Origin: Gnetum montanum
Taxonomy: Eukaryota; Streptophyta; Gnetopsida; Gnetales; Gnetaceae
DNA length: 30,973 bases
Assembly (NCBI GenBank): GCA_015680685.1
Contig: MNCI01035075.1
Location: forward strand, 5,535 to 36,507
Reading direction: 5' to 3'
A program made the translations under genes and the position numbers. Below, piece by piece: positions 10,462-19,287 of this stretch. Position 1 is the first letter of the stretch. Every line of letters starts with the position of its first letter. The notes under the pieces are model-generated. The model had not been told where the DNA came from. It made no database searches and saw only the letters and a program-made list of their open reading frames with translations.

Positions 10462-10762
10462 TGACGCCGACGCATGCAGTTTCAGCAGAGCCGTTGGCAA
10501 AAATAGAGATGGTGTCATCTGAGGGTTTCAGATGAGGTTTCTGTCATTAGCGGTGGCTGTGGCACGGGCAATGACGTCAAAGTTGCTGAGGATCGGCAGG
10601 ATTTCAACGGTGAGGTTTCCAAGGGTTTGTTTGGCGGTTTTTCTGTGGTGGAGTGGTATTCTGGCGAGTTGGTGGAAGGGCAAGGTCCACAGCTGGTACC
10701 ACCTCCGCTTGCAGAGGGACAAGATATGATTGATCCTCAATCAAAATCTCAAAGTGGGAGAT

Positions 10763-10990
10763 TGTTAGAAAATACTAACTGTGAAGCGGTAGATCACAGC
10801 AATGAATTAGCAATTGCTTATTCATGAACTACACTTTCCACACTTTCCATTTCTATCGTCCGATAGTTTTAGAATTTTTCCTAAAAATAACATAAAACTT
10901 CTAAACATGTTGTAAAGTTCTATCTTAGTTAATTTTTAAATGTTTCTAATTTTGTAACCCAGATGTGGCTATTTAAGTCTGTCCTGGGAT
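10763..10990 (+). repeat. 3' LTR of the small copia-type element, truncated
   Basis: It starts TGTTAGAAAATACTAACTG after the polypurine tract (10751-10761) and can be followed through GTAACCCAG near 10960. The expected CCAACA end is missing because caulimovirid sequence starts around 10990 (TAAAGCATACACCAATAG). The missing end is not visible beyond the viral block at 19290-19510. Confidence 0.75.
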
Positions 10991-12549
10991 CGGTAAAGCA
11001 TACACCAATAGAAGATTTAACTATTTATATTCAATTAGATAAACATGTTAGAGAAAAGAAAACTGAAATAAAAGCTTTGAAAAAATATGAAAAAAATTTA
11101 AATCCATCTTATGATAGCCAACCTTTAAAATCAGAAACAGATCAAAAGGAAGAACTAGAAGAATGGCTACAGGAAGAAGAAAAACATTACCAAATACAAT
11201 CTCAAGCCAAAGCTACAATCTCAAGCCAATGATTATAGTATATATGCTTGTTGACATGTTACCTAAATTGATCTATGCTACTATATCTACTAGGTTAATC
11301 TTTAAAGTATTTAGTCATACGGTTATCAAGACTCTCCATCCGTTTAATGAACAAAAAACCCAAGTAGGTTCACCAAACATTGAATATGGTTTAGAGATTG
11401 ATACTGAAGATCTACCCGTACACACTAAATATCTGGATTTATCTCATACTCTTGATGTCTACTTCAAATTAGAGAAAGCCCGGAACAAGAATACAAAACG
11501 TAGATACAAAGTCAATCTTCTGCCTTCTCGATTCTTTGAAATAGACCCGCTGAATGCAGCACACACAAAACCTAAGCCTAAACTATTTCAGAAGCCTATA
11601 AAAATCCAAGAACCTATAGAGAAGAGAACGAACCTAGAACCAAAGCTAGATCTAACTAGTCTTCAAGATACTATCCATCAACTTCAACTCTAGCTTTCCC
11701 ATTCTATGAGGAAAACTGAACTATTAGAGTTAGAAATGGATAGGGTAAAACAAAAGGCCAAATCTAAGGCTAAGATAGTTGAGTTAGATCCAGAAAGTTC
11801 AAATGACAAATCAATACTTGAATCAACAACATCATCTCGGTTATTTCAACCCTCTACAGGAGATCCCTCTTGTCATCACAAAACATTAACAGAAATTAAT
11901 AACCAATATCACTGTAGTGAATGTGATGCCTTACTTAAGACCTGTAGGATTGAAATGAATAGAACATCTATATCTAGAGATACATTCAGAGAACATCAAG
12001 ATCGTCTGACACCATTAGAAGTAAAAGGGTTCGACTTTGTACAAACTAAACCTGAAGGCATACCGGAAGCAGAATATGTATACACCTTACATACTAAGAA
12101 AACAATAGAAAGACCTTCTGATACTATTTGTCTCTTAAATTGGACAAATACTGCCTTACAGGAATTAGCTTATAGTAATAGAACACAAATGACAGTATTA
12201 GAACGTATGTATCAATTAAATAATAATACTGATCTTAATACTGGTTTGTTGTATAGAAAGTTAGAAAGAATGTCTGGTACGGGTCCTACGTCCCCAAAAC
12301 CATCGGCTCCTCCTTTATCCTCGACAGCCTCTGAAATTTCATTATTCTTTCCATCATCTCCACCTGCTTTAGCTCACAAGGATATAGAAGCTTTTAAGCA
12401 GCACCAAAGAGCACAAAGGGTTAAAAAGGGAAAAGCCCAAATCCATATGAATGAAGGTGATAGTGCTCATAGTGAAACAAAGTCTAAATCCGAGATAGAT
12501 GATGAAAGGGCTGAAGAAGCTGTTCTGTTAGCAAAAACAGGAGAACAAG
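10990..12549 (+). mobile_element. Rearranged endogenous caulimovirid fragment (plus copy)
   Basis: This 1.5-kb piece is a second copy of parts of the - strand provirus. 10990-11214 matches 16230-16010 (start of the protease region). 11215-12549 matches about 18822-17500 (end of movement protein, spacer, start of capsid). The order is therefore permuted relative to the genome. The inner joint repeats ACAATCTCAAGCCAA twice (11196-11210, 11215-11229), a filler typical of end joining. The outer joint at 12544-12549 uses the 6-bp overlap AACAAG to enter leader sequence. The copies are very similar, with scattered single changes. Confidence 0.85.
11215..11693 (+). pseudogene. Caulimovirid polyprotein piece: movement protein end and spacer (plus copy)
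   Basis: The frame reads MIIVYMLVDMLPK, ATISTRLIFK and on into TLHPFNEQKTQVGS and a Lys/Pro-rich spacer. Here the movement-protein tail and the spacer are in one frame, whereas the - strand copy has lost a base at about 18738. A TAG at 11691-11693 ends the frame. The other copy has CAG at that position, so the stop is a C-to-T change in a CHG context. After it the frame continues from 11694. Confidence 0.75.
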
Positions 12550-12590
12550 AAAGAGGAAGCAAGAACATAGCAAGAGAGTCTGAAGTCTAG
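11694..12590 (+). pseudogene. Caulimovirid polyprotein piece: spacer coiled coil to capsid start (plus copy)
   Basis: The frame holds a predicted coiled coil (MRKTELLELEMDRVKQKAKS), a Cys/His cluster (CHHKTLTEI, YHCSECDALLKTC) that could bind zinc, and a Ser/Pro-rich stretch (TSPKPSAPPLSS). It stays open across the site (CAG, 12159-12161) that is TAG in the - strand copy. After TGEQ (about 12548) it leaves viral coding sequence and runs into leader sequence until a stop at 12588-12590, so the last 14 or so residues are junk. Confidence 0.8.
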
Positions 12591-12979
12591 TAGTCTTTCT
12601 TTCTGCAAGAGTTAGTCTTTCCTTTTGCGAGTGTCTGTAAGAGTGTGTATGCTATCAGAGGTATCTAAGGGTGATGCGCCTTGCTCTCCTTAAAGTATCC
12701 CTGGTATGCTGTGTGTAAATCCTCCTGCAGAGATATCGTAACGTGCTGCGTCGTGCGCCGTTGCAAGCATTCCTGCTGGAATAGTGTGTATGAGTGTGCT
12801 AAGCAGAGATATCTCAGATTGCTGTGCTGTGCGCATTTGAAAGCATTCCTGCTCCATGTCCCTGTAAGATCTCCGAAAGAAACACTACTAGACTTCAGAC
12901 TCTCTTGCTAACTCTTGCAGAAAGAAAGACTACTAGACTTCAGACTCTCTTGCTATGTTCTTGCTTCCTCTTTCTTGTT
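12544..12979. repeat. 72-bp perfect inverted repeat at the caulimovirid leader
   Basis: 12544-12615 is the exact reverse complement of 12908-12979, with 292 bp between. The right arm is the start of the viral leader, just downstream of the TATA box at 13003-13009, so the arms begin close to the predicted transcript start. The right arm also overlaps a 27-bp direct repeat (12884-12910 and 12929-12955, period 45). The spacer has two related 50-bp blocks, around 12730-12778 and 12804-12852 (GCAGAGATATC ... AAGCATTCCTGCT). Confidence 0.85.
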
Positions 12980-13000
12980 GTTGAGAACAAGAGGGGGGTT

Positions 13001-13100
13001 CCTTATATAGGAGAGGAACCGCCTTAGAGGGAAGTGGATGCTGACACAGCATATCGCATTATAGGATATGCATTGATTACAAATCTTACTGTTTAGATCC
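13001..13100 (-). promoter_or_regulatory. 35S-like promoter of the caulimovirid
   Basis: The - strand has CTATATAAGGAACC (13011-12998), very close to the TATA region of known caulimovirus 35S promoters. A short dyad ATGCTGTGTCAGCAT lies about 35 bp upstream (about 13043-13057). Transcription leftward would start near 12975-12980 and produce the genome-length RNA. The position between ORF2 and the leader is where this promoter belongs. Activity in the plant is unknown. Confidence 0.7.
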
Positions 13101-13104
13101 CTTT

Positions 13105-13839
13105 TTACTGTTCTGCACCGCTGTCATCACTATCTCTTGGAGTCGTGGGTGCCTCGGATTTGTTATCTCCTTCATCATCGTCAGAGGAGGGAAAAAACAG
13201 GACAGGTCCTGGATTATGCCATCTGACGCGCCATGTGCCACCTTCACTGTGGAGCAAACAAAATGCCGGATCATAATTATAGGGTTCCAATGTGGAAGGA
13301 TAGATATGATTCTCCTGGCAGTGCATATTGATTTCATGAGCAGTTGCTGTCAGGACATCTTGATACCAAGCTAATCTCCACGGATTCTGCCAATCTGTTT
13401 GCCTACATAAGCTTGTTGTAATAAAATAAGATGGATAATAGTCTTGAAAGGTGAAATGAGCCATAGTCTGGAAACTGGTGAAATATAGGAAATCTCCATG
13501 AGGAGTGGCTCGTAACCTACGGATCTGGGCAGGATCATAATTTGTTGGAAAATATTTTACAGTATGGCCATACAGTGTCCACCATTCCCAAAATGGATGA
13601 TCGTCAGGAGGAAAATCTAATGGAAAGGTAAAGTCGATGTGGTAGACATGACAATCAGAAGGTTTAAATCTTGGCCAATGAATTATAGGTGGAGAGTCAT
13701 CATCTGGTTTTGTTAGATGCACACAATCATCAACAAGCAGGTTAGCATGGAGGCTAGTTTTTACATGAATTGGTGGATACAAATCATCAAGGACAACACT
13801 AGGATGACCGAAATAGGTGTAAGAGACATGAGGACTCAT
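13105..13839 (-). CDS. Caulimovirid ORF2, unknown function, intact
   Basis: I do not recognise this 244-residue protein. It lies between the RNase H end and the promoter, where florendovirus-like genomes carry a second ORF of unknown role and other caulimovirids carry a transactivator. It is free of stops, unlike the polyprotein. It is rich in Trp, Tyr, His, Pro and Asp (PPDDHPFWEWWTLYG, YDPAFCLLHSEGG, TWRVRWHN) with no signal peptide or membrane segment. It ends in an acidic, probably disordered tail (FFPSSDDDEGDN). The ATG at 13837-13839 follows a TGA two codons upstream. The same frame is open for 57 further codons above that TGA (to the RNase H stop at 14017-14019), so the original product may have been longer. 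No second copy exists in the window. Confidence 0.7.
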   Translation of the reverse strand: MSPHVSYTYFGHPSVVLDDLYPPIHVKTSLHANLLVDDCVHLTKPDDDSPPIIHWPRFKPSDCHVYHIDFTFPLDFPPDDHPFWEWWTLYGHTVKYFPTNYDPAQIRRLRATPHGDFLYFTSFQTMAHFTFQDYYPSYFITTSLCRQTDWQNPWRLAWYQDVLTATAHEINMHCQENHIYPSTLEPYNYDPAFCLLHSEGGTWRVRWHNPGPVLFFPSSDDDEGDNKSEAPTTPRDSDDSGAEQ

Positions 13840-14016
13840 ATCTCATACATAAGAGTTATACACATAAACTTGCCAGTCATCATTAGCATCTGTATGCACA
13901 CCAGTTATTTGTGATTGGGTTAGATACAAGCGATTTAAATTACATGGGAGAACTCTGTGGCTTGAACGAAGCTCCCATCCTTCGTGCAAGTATGTAGCTG
14001 CAAAATAAACACAATA

Positions 14017-14929
14017 TTAGTATTGGAATTCTCTGGTCAGATAGTCTGCCAGATTATTTTCTTTACCACTTAAATACTGTGTTTTATAACTAAAATTAGC
14101 CAAAAATAAAGACCATCTAATTAGACGAGTATGGGCAACCTTGTTTAAATGCTTTGTTTGTAAATATTTATCAAAATATTTTAAGTCTGACCGGATAATA
14201 AATTCTTGTTCTTGAAGAAACAGACGAAACTTTTCTATGCCACGGATGATGGCAAGGAGCTCTTTGTGAGTAGAATGGTAATTAAGTTCAGCAGGATTAA
14301 ACTTACCGCTTGCATACCTGCAGATATATGTCATACCATGTACTTCTTCTTTTAAAACTGCTCCCCAAAATTCTTCAGATGTGTCGGTTTCCAGAATCAA
14401 TGTCCCATTCGTAGGTAATCGTAAATATGGGAGTGTTGTACATTGATCCTTGAGTCGTTTTACTGCATCAGTGTGAGCTTGACTCCATGGTTGAGGGTTG
14501 TTTGTTAATTGCTGGTTGAGGATCTTTCGGTCTTTTGCCAGATCTTTATAAAAACCAGATAAATAATTTAAACAACCGAGAAACCGTTGTAATTGTGTTT
14601 TGTCTGTTATTATATCAGGGAAATTCTTGATATCTGTCAGAATGTGTTGTTGTAAACTAATTTGCCCATGTTTAATTACTACTCCTAAAAAGTTTACTTC
14701 ATCAACGGCAATTTGGATTTTCTTCTCCGAAGGAGAAAGGACTAATCCATTTTGGTCAATAAGCTCGTAAAGCTTGTTAAGATGCTGTTGATGTTCTTCG
14801 ACGTTTTTAGACATTACTAATATATCATCTATATAGACTAATATAAAAGGATAATCTTTAAAGATCGCATCCATACAGGACTGAAAAATAGATGGAGCTG
14901 TTTTAATACCAAAGGGTAAAACAGTCCAC
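14017..14929 (-). pseudogene. Caulimovirid RT (C-terminal part) and RNase H
   Basis: The frame shows VLPFGIKTAPSIFQSCM, then the catalytic box YIDDILVMS (14819-14840), LGVVIKHGQISLQ and FLGCLNYLSGFYKD of the RT thumb. RNase H follows with ETDTSEEFWGAV (first Asp), ASGKFNPAELNYHSTHKELL (Glu), FIIRSDLKYFDKYL (Asp) and SGKENNLADYLTR. The catalytic residues look intact. The frame is offset from the preceding segment: near 14935 about a dozen bases expected between KTTF and YEW are missing, which breaks the palm. It ends with TAA at 14017-14019. Confidence 0.9.
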
Positions 14930-15226
14930 TCATACAGGGAAAGTTGTTTTCCAGCGATCTTCCGATACTATTTGGATTTGCCAAAATCCACTCTTTAGAT
15001 CAAACTTTGAATAAATATGTGTCCCTTGTAACCGTTGGAATAAGTCATCTTTGCTAGGGATCGGATGTTGAACCGATTTAATAATTGCATTTAGTGGTTT
15101 GTAGTTTACCACTAATCTCTTTTTTCCCCTAGTTAATTCGGCACGCTTATTTACATAAAAGGCAGCACAGGAAAACATGCTAGTACTAGGCTGTATCATT
15201 CCTTTTTCTAATAGTTGTTGTATTTC
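14930..15226 (-). pseudogene. Caulimovirid RT, N-terminal part
   Basis: The frame contains LLEKGMIQPSTSMFSCAAFY, GKKRLVVNYKPLNAII, HPIPSKDDLFQRLQG and YSKFDLKSGFWQI, the fingers and first palm motif (Asp in KFDLKSGFWQ) of caulimovirid RT. It is in the same frame as the protease segment and divided from it by a TAG at 15227-15229. It ends with TGA at about 14930 because of the frame break. Confidence 0.9.
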
Positions 15227-16226
15227 CTAGGCACACTCTTCTTTAAGTTGTGGGGACATCCCAATATGATGTGCTTTTAACTCTGGTTGCACACCATCTA
15301 ATAATTCTATTCTGCACCAATGTTGCTTTTTGTGTCTAAAGATTGTTGGATCATCACTAGCAACAGTGAGTAGTTTGGCACGTAGTTGATCAAAGTTTGT
15401 TTTGTGGGATTGGATCTGATTGACAATCCACTGTGTTTTTGGTATTTTATATTTTGTTTTTGTAAACCTATTGACTGGAGTAAAAGTTCTAGAGAACTTA
15501 TGTTTACCTAAATACACATGCCTAGGTGAAATCATGTAAGGTTCTAATAAAGCTAAATTATCTACTCCTATGACCATATCATATGAAAGCCAGTTTATCA
15601 CATTAATTTGTAAAGAAAACGTAGAACTGTCAGGTAACATTATGGGTAAAGTATACTTACGATGAACGGTCGTGGCTGCTTTGTTGAAGTTCATGATTAA
15701 TCGTTCCCGTTCTTCCCATAAGTATTCAGGAATGATAGCTTCATTTGCTAATGTTACCTCTGCTCCTGAATCAATTAATGCATCTACAGGATATGGTTTA
15801 AAACCTTTTAATTTTATCCAAAATGTGCATAATGGAGTACAAACCTTTCGCTCGTTTTGGTTGATCTGTATCATATGTATTTGAGCTATTTCGTCTTCAT
15901 ACTCCTGTTGAAACTCAGCTTCATCTTCAGCTTGCAATTTTTCTATTTCTTTTTCTGCTTTTTCGATAAAAGCTTTTAATTTCTTTATTCTAATTTTTCG
16001 ATTACAAGCTTTGGCTTGAGATTGTATTTGCTGATGTTTTTCTTCTTCTTCCTGTAGCCATTCTTCTAGTTCTTCCTTTTGATCTGTTTCTGATTCTAAA
16101 GGTTGGCTGTCATAAGATGGATTTAAATCTTTTTCATATTTTTTCAAAGCTTTTATTTCAGCTTTCTTTTCTCTAACCTGTTTATGTAATTGAATATAAA
16201 TAGTTAAATCTTCTATTGGGGTATGC
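15227..16226 (-). pseudogene. Caulimovirid protease region with leading coiled coil
   Basis: The first about 110 codons form a charged coiled coil (ELEEWLQEEEEKHQQIQSQA, KKLKAFIEKAEKEIEKLQAE). Then comes an aspartic protease with active site ALIDSGAEVTLANE (about 15741-15787), which would cut the polyprotein. A conserved stretch before RT follows (KTQWIVNQIQSHKTNFDQL). Reading runs on from the stop at 16229-16231, and the open part with an ATG is 16147-15227. The first about 75 codons are duplicated on + at 10990-11214. Confidence 0.85.
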
Positions 16227-16228
16227 TT

Positions 16229-16738
16229 TTATTTATGCTTAAGTTTATCTAAACTTATTTTAGCTAATACTAACTCATCCTGTATCCTTTTTGTTTCAGA
16301 CGTTGACGTATGTCTAGAGGAGGATGCACGGTTCATATTGCAATAGTAAACATCATCATCAGATGAATCAGAAGGATTATTTTCATAATCAGAAGCTAAA
16401 CCTGTATCATAACTTTTCCAATATTCATCTGGACTATGATCACTTTCAGATGCAGAAGGTGATGAAGGACATAAATCTTCTCTTGGGTTGTAATAGATAT
16501 CATCCATTTCTGGATCAGAGATCCATTCAAAATGTGTTTCTCGAAGATTATGTTTCCTAATAAAATGAACCTTCTTTTGGTCTTTGTTTTTGTTGGGACA
16601 ATCTGGTGCAATGTGTGGACCTCCGCAAATGAAACATTTGATATTTTTGCGACCTATGGGTTTTTGACGCCTTCGGAAGAAACCGGGATACTTTTTGACT
16701 CTTCGTCTTGGAGGAGATGATTGTTCTTTTCTCCGCCA
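16229..16738 (-). pseudogene. Caulimovirid nucleocapsid zinc knuckle and acidic tail
   Basis: After the TAA at 16739-16741 the same frame continues with a basic run (RRRVKKYPGFFRRRQKP), then CFICGGPHIAPDC (16595-16637), a CX2CX3HX4C zinc knuckle for RNA binding. This has one residue fewer between the second Cys and His than the common CX2CX4HX4C. Next is an acidic Ser/Asp-rich segment (SDYENNPSDSSDDDVYYC) as found at caulimovirid capsid ends. A TAA at 16229-16231 closes it. Start is set by frame continuity, not by an ATG. Confidence 0.85.
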
Positions 16739-17884
16739 TTATTTTCTAGGTTTAGATCTAGATGAAGATCCTCTGCGACAGTTGAAACATTGTCGGCTAG
16801 ATTTTTCTTTTTGTTTATTTTTAAACTTTTCTTCAGGGCATAACTCTAAACATAAACTTTTACCTATCCTATTATTTAATTTTTTAACTAATTGTTGTGT
16901 TTCCTGAGTGTAACACAACTCCCTATTAGTCTGTTCTAAGAACTGCCTAATTTTTCCAAAACTCATGTTTGTTATACAAAGACTTTGCTTTTTCAATTCT
17001 GCCATATATGTATTGCAGAATGGTTCAGGAAGACACCCAATAAGATGTTCCTTGGCTGCTACTTCGTGTGTGAGTTTACCATAATAATACCACGATTCCA
17101 TGGCATTAAGAAATCTAGATAATTGTTGGATCTTATGTAATCGAGCCTTAAAGAAACGATCACGATAAACATCCACTAAGTTTGCTTTAAAACCAATAAA
17201 CTCTTTGATAATAGCATTCAAGAAAATGACTGTTGGTTGGGTAATCAACCTGGTTTTAATGGCAGTTGGAATATGACTCCACCATCTTCGCAAGTTTCCT
17301 TGGAAGTTATAGGTAGCATTCATAATTGCTTGTAATGTTGATTTCTTTGCAAAATCTATTTGGATAGTTAAGTAAGATTGGATGGCATCTAAAACATCCT
17401 GGCATTCTTTCAGATCCTTGTTGTCCATGTTGAATTTGGGTTGTATATCCCCAGCTTTTCGAGACTGCATTAACATGGCTTCTGTGGCTTCCTGTACTTG
17501 TTCTCCTATTTTTGCTAACAGAACAGCTTCTTCAGCCCTTTCATCATCTATCTCGGATTTAGACTTTGTTTCACTATGAGCACTATCACCTTCATTCATA
17601 TGGATTTGGATTTTTCCCTTTTTAACCCTTTGTGCTCTTTGGTGCTGCTTAAAAGCTTCTATACCCTTATGAGCTAAAGCAGGTGGAGATGATGGAAAGA
17701 ATAATGAAATTTCAGAGGCTATCGAGGATAAAGGAGGAGCCGATGGTTTTGGGGATGTAGGACCCGTACCAGACATTCTTTCTAACTTTCTATACAACAA
17801 ACCAGTATTAAGATCAGTATTATTATTTAATTGATACATACGTTCTAATACTGTCATTTGTGTTCTATTACTATAAGCTAATTC
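16739..17884 (-). pseudogene. Caulimovirid capsid protein region
   Basis: The open part with ATG is 17857-16739. It begins with a Ser/Pro-rich linker and an acidic Lys/Glu stretch, followed by the capsid core (DVLDAIQSYLTIQIDFAKKS, LRRWWSHIPTAIKTR, DRFFKARLHKIQQLSRFLNA, HLIGCLPEPFCNTYM) and a basic Cys-containing end (SSRQCFNCRRGSSSRS). The core resembles the Gag-like capsid helices of Caulimoviridae. It is in frame with the spacer upstream (stop TAG 17885-17887, CAG in the plus copy) and with the zinc knuckle downstream. Confidence 0.8.
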
Positions 17885-18735
17885 CTATAAGGAAATATTT
17901 GTCCAATTTAAGAGACAAATAGTATCAGAAGGTCTTTTTGTTGTTTTCTTAGTATGTAAGGTGTATACATATTCTGCTTCTGGTACGCCTTCAAGTTTAT
18001 TTTGTACAAAGTTGAACCCTTTTACTTCTAATGGTGTCAGACGATCTTGATGTTCTCTGAATGTATCTCTAGATATAGATGTTCTATTCATTTCAATCCT
18101 ACAGGTCTTAAGTAAGGCATCACATTCACTACAGTGATATTGGTTATTAATTTCTGTTAATGTTTTGTGATGACAAGAGGGATCTCCTGTAGAGGGTTGA
18201 AATAACCGAGATGATGTTGTTGATTTAGGTATTGATTCGTCATCTGAACTTTCTGGATCTAACTCAACTATCTTAGCCTTAGATTTGGCCTTTTGTTTTA
18301 CCCTATCCATTTCTAACTCTAATAGTTCGATTTTCCTCATAGAATTGGAAAGCTGGAGTTGAAGTTGATGGATAGTATCTTGAAGACTAGTTAGATCTAG
18401 CTTTGGTTCTAGGTTCTTTCTCTTCTCTGTAGGTTCTTGGATTTTTATAGGCTTCTGAAATAGTTTAGGCTTAGGTTTTGTGTGTGCTGCATTCAGCGGG
18501 TCTATTTCAAAGAATCGAGGAGGCAGAAGATTGACTTTGTATCTACGTTTCGTATTCTTGTTCCAGGCTTTCTCTAATTTGAAGTAGACATCAAGAGTAT
18601 GAGATAAATCCGGATATTTAGTGTGTACGGGTAGATCTTCAGTATCAATCTCTAAACCATATTCAATGTTTGGTGAACCTACTTGGGTTTTTTGTTCATT
18701 AAACGGATGGAGAGTCTTGATAGCCATATGACTAA
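17885..18735 (-). pseudogene. Caulimovirid polyprotein spacer with coiled coil and Cys/His cluster
   Basis: This connects movement protein and capsid. It has a Lys/Pro-rich part (THTKPKPKLFQKPIKIQEP-like), a leucine-heptad coiled coil (about residues 105-145, MRKIELLELEMDRVKQKAKS) and a Cys/His set (PSCHHK ... YHCSECDALLKTC), possibly zinc-binding. The ATG-initiated frame starts at 18727, but the natural reading comes from the movement protein, lost by a one-base deletion near 18738. Coiled coils at this position occur in virion-associated functions of some caulimovirids; that role here is inference. Confidence 0.7.
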
Positions 18736-19287
18736 ATATTTAAAGACTAACCTAGTAGATATAGTAGCATAGATCGATTTAGGTAACATGTCAACAGGCA
18801 TATATACTATAATCATTAATGATTCATAAAGATGAGGATCATGTAACGATAAGGTAAAGTTGGGGATCGTAATGATCACAGCATCTTCTGCTAAGGTTCC
18901 TTTAGCCTGAGTGATTAATGCATCTTCAAAAGTATTAAACCTACGATCTATTACAGCAAGCCAATATGGAGCTTTTAACCTATAATTAAAATGCAGATGT
19001 AAAACTACAGCTAATTCAGCGAGATGTATGTAATGAAAACCTTTCTGAACCCAGGTTTCTACCTCAGGTGGTGAGAAGAAAGTGAGGGCTACTGGACGTA
19101 AACCTGTTCCTGCGATTTCTAGGTCACATTCAGACATATACATCTCCTTCCATGACTCGATGACTTTTAAACAAGACTTATCATATATTTCAGTACGCTT
19201 GGGTACCGGTAATGGACTCAAACCACTAGTAGACGCAGAACAATATTCATGAACCCTACGGAAGTAAGGGTTAGAGCTACCTGTCAT
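18679..19287 (-). pseudogene. Caulimovirid movement protein (30K superfamily)
   Basis: 30K-family movement proteins widen plasmodesmata for cell-to-cell spread. The frame opens at ATG 19287 (MTGSSNPYFRRVHEY) and contains ALTFFSPPEVETWVQKGFHY, IHLAELAVVLHLHF and the core AVIDRRFNTFEDALITQAKG with the conserved Asp, then ITIPNFTLSLHDP. The last about 20 codons are out of frame because one base near 18738 is missing compared with the plus copy. ATG 19287 is the first in-frame start I see, with 67-bp repeats lying 80 bp upstream. Confidence 0.8.

Larger units (their letters stand above)
9751..10990 (+). mobile_element. Small non-autonomous copia-type LTR retrotransposon with captured gene sequence
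   Basis: Two direct repeats (from 9751 and from 10763) both start TGTTRGAAAATACTAACTG and share a long block through CTTCTAAAC. The 3' copy is preceded by AAAGTGGGAGATTG, the polypurine tract typical of plant copia elements. The 5' LTR ends CCAACA, complementing its TGTTGG start. The internal part (9941-10762) has no gag-pol and is GC-rich unlike all neighbours. The 3' LTR loses its end where caulimovirid sequence begins. No good primer-binding site is left. This is a TRIM/LARD-like passenger element that must have been moved by another copia element's proteins. Confidence 0.8.

Noticed and set aside
10125-10518. Long open frames on - across the GC-rich insert (116 and 79 codons)
   Set aside because: They are antisense to the arginine decarboxylase likeness and show low-complexity content typical of GC-rich shadow frames.
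10963-11232. An 89-codon frame starting in the LTR and entering viral sequence
   Set aside because: Its start lies in LTR sequence and it is a chance fusion at the viral joint; only the viral part has meaning.
12650-12661. TGCTATCAGAGG on +, close to the Met-tRNA primer-binding site of caulimovirids
   Set aside because: It has two mismatches and is on the strand opposite to the promoter and leader of the - strand provirus, so it could not prime that genome. Kept only as a possible chance match.
13086-13337. 83-codon frame on - overlapping the end of ORF2
   Set aside because: It is a shadow in another frame of the ORF2 region, without its own start context or family likeness.
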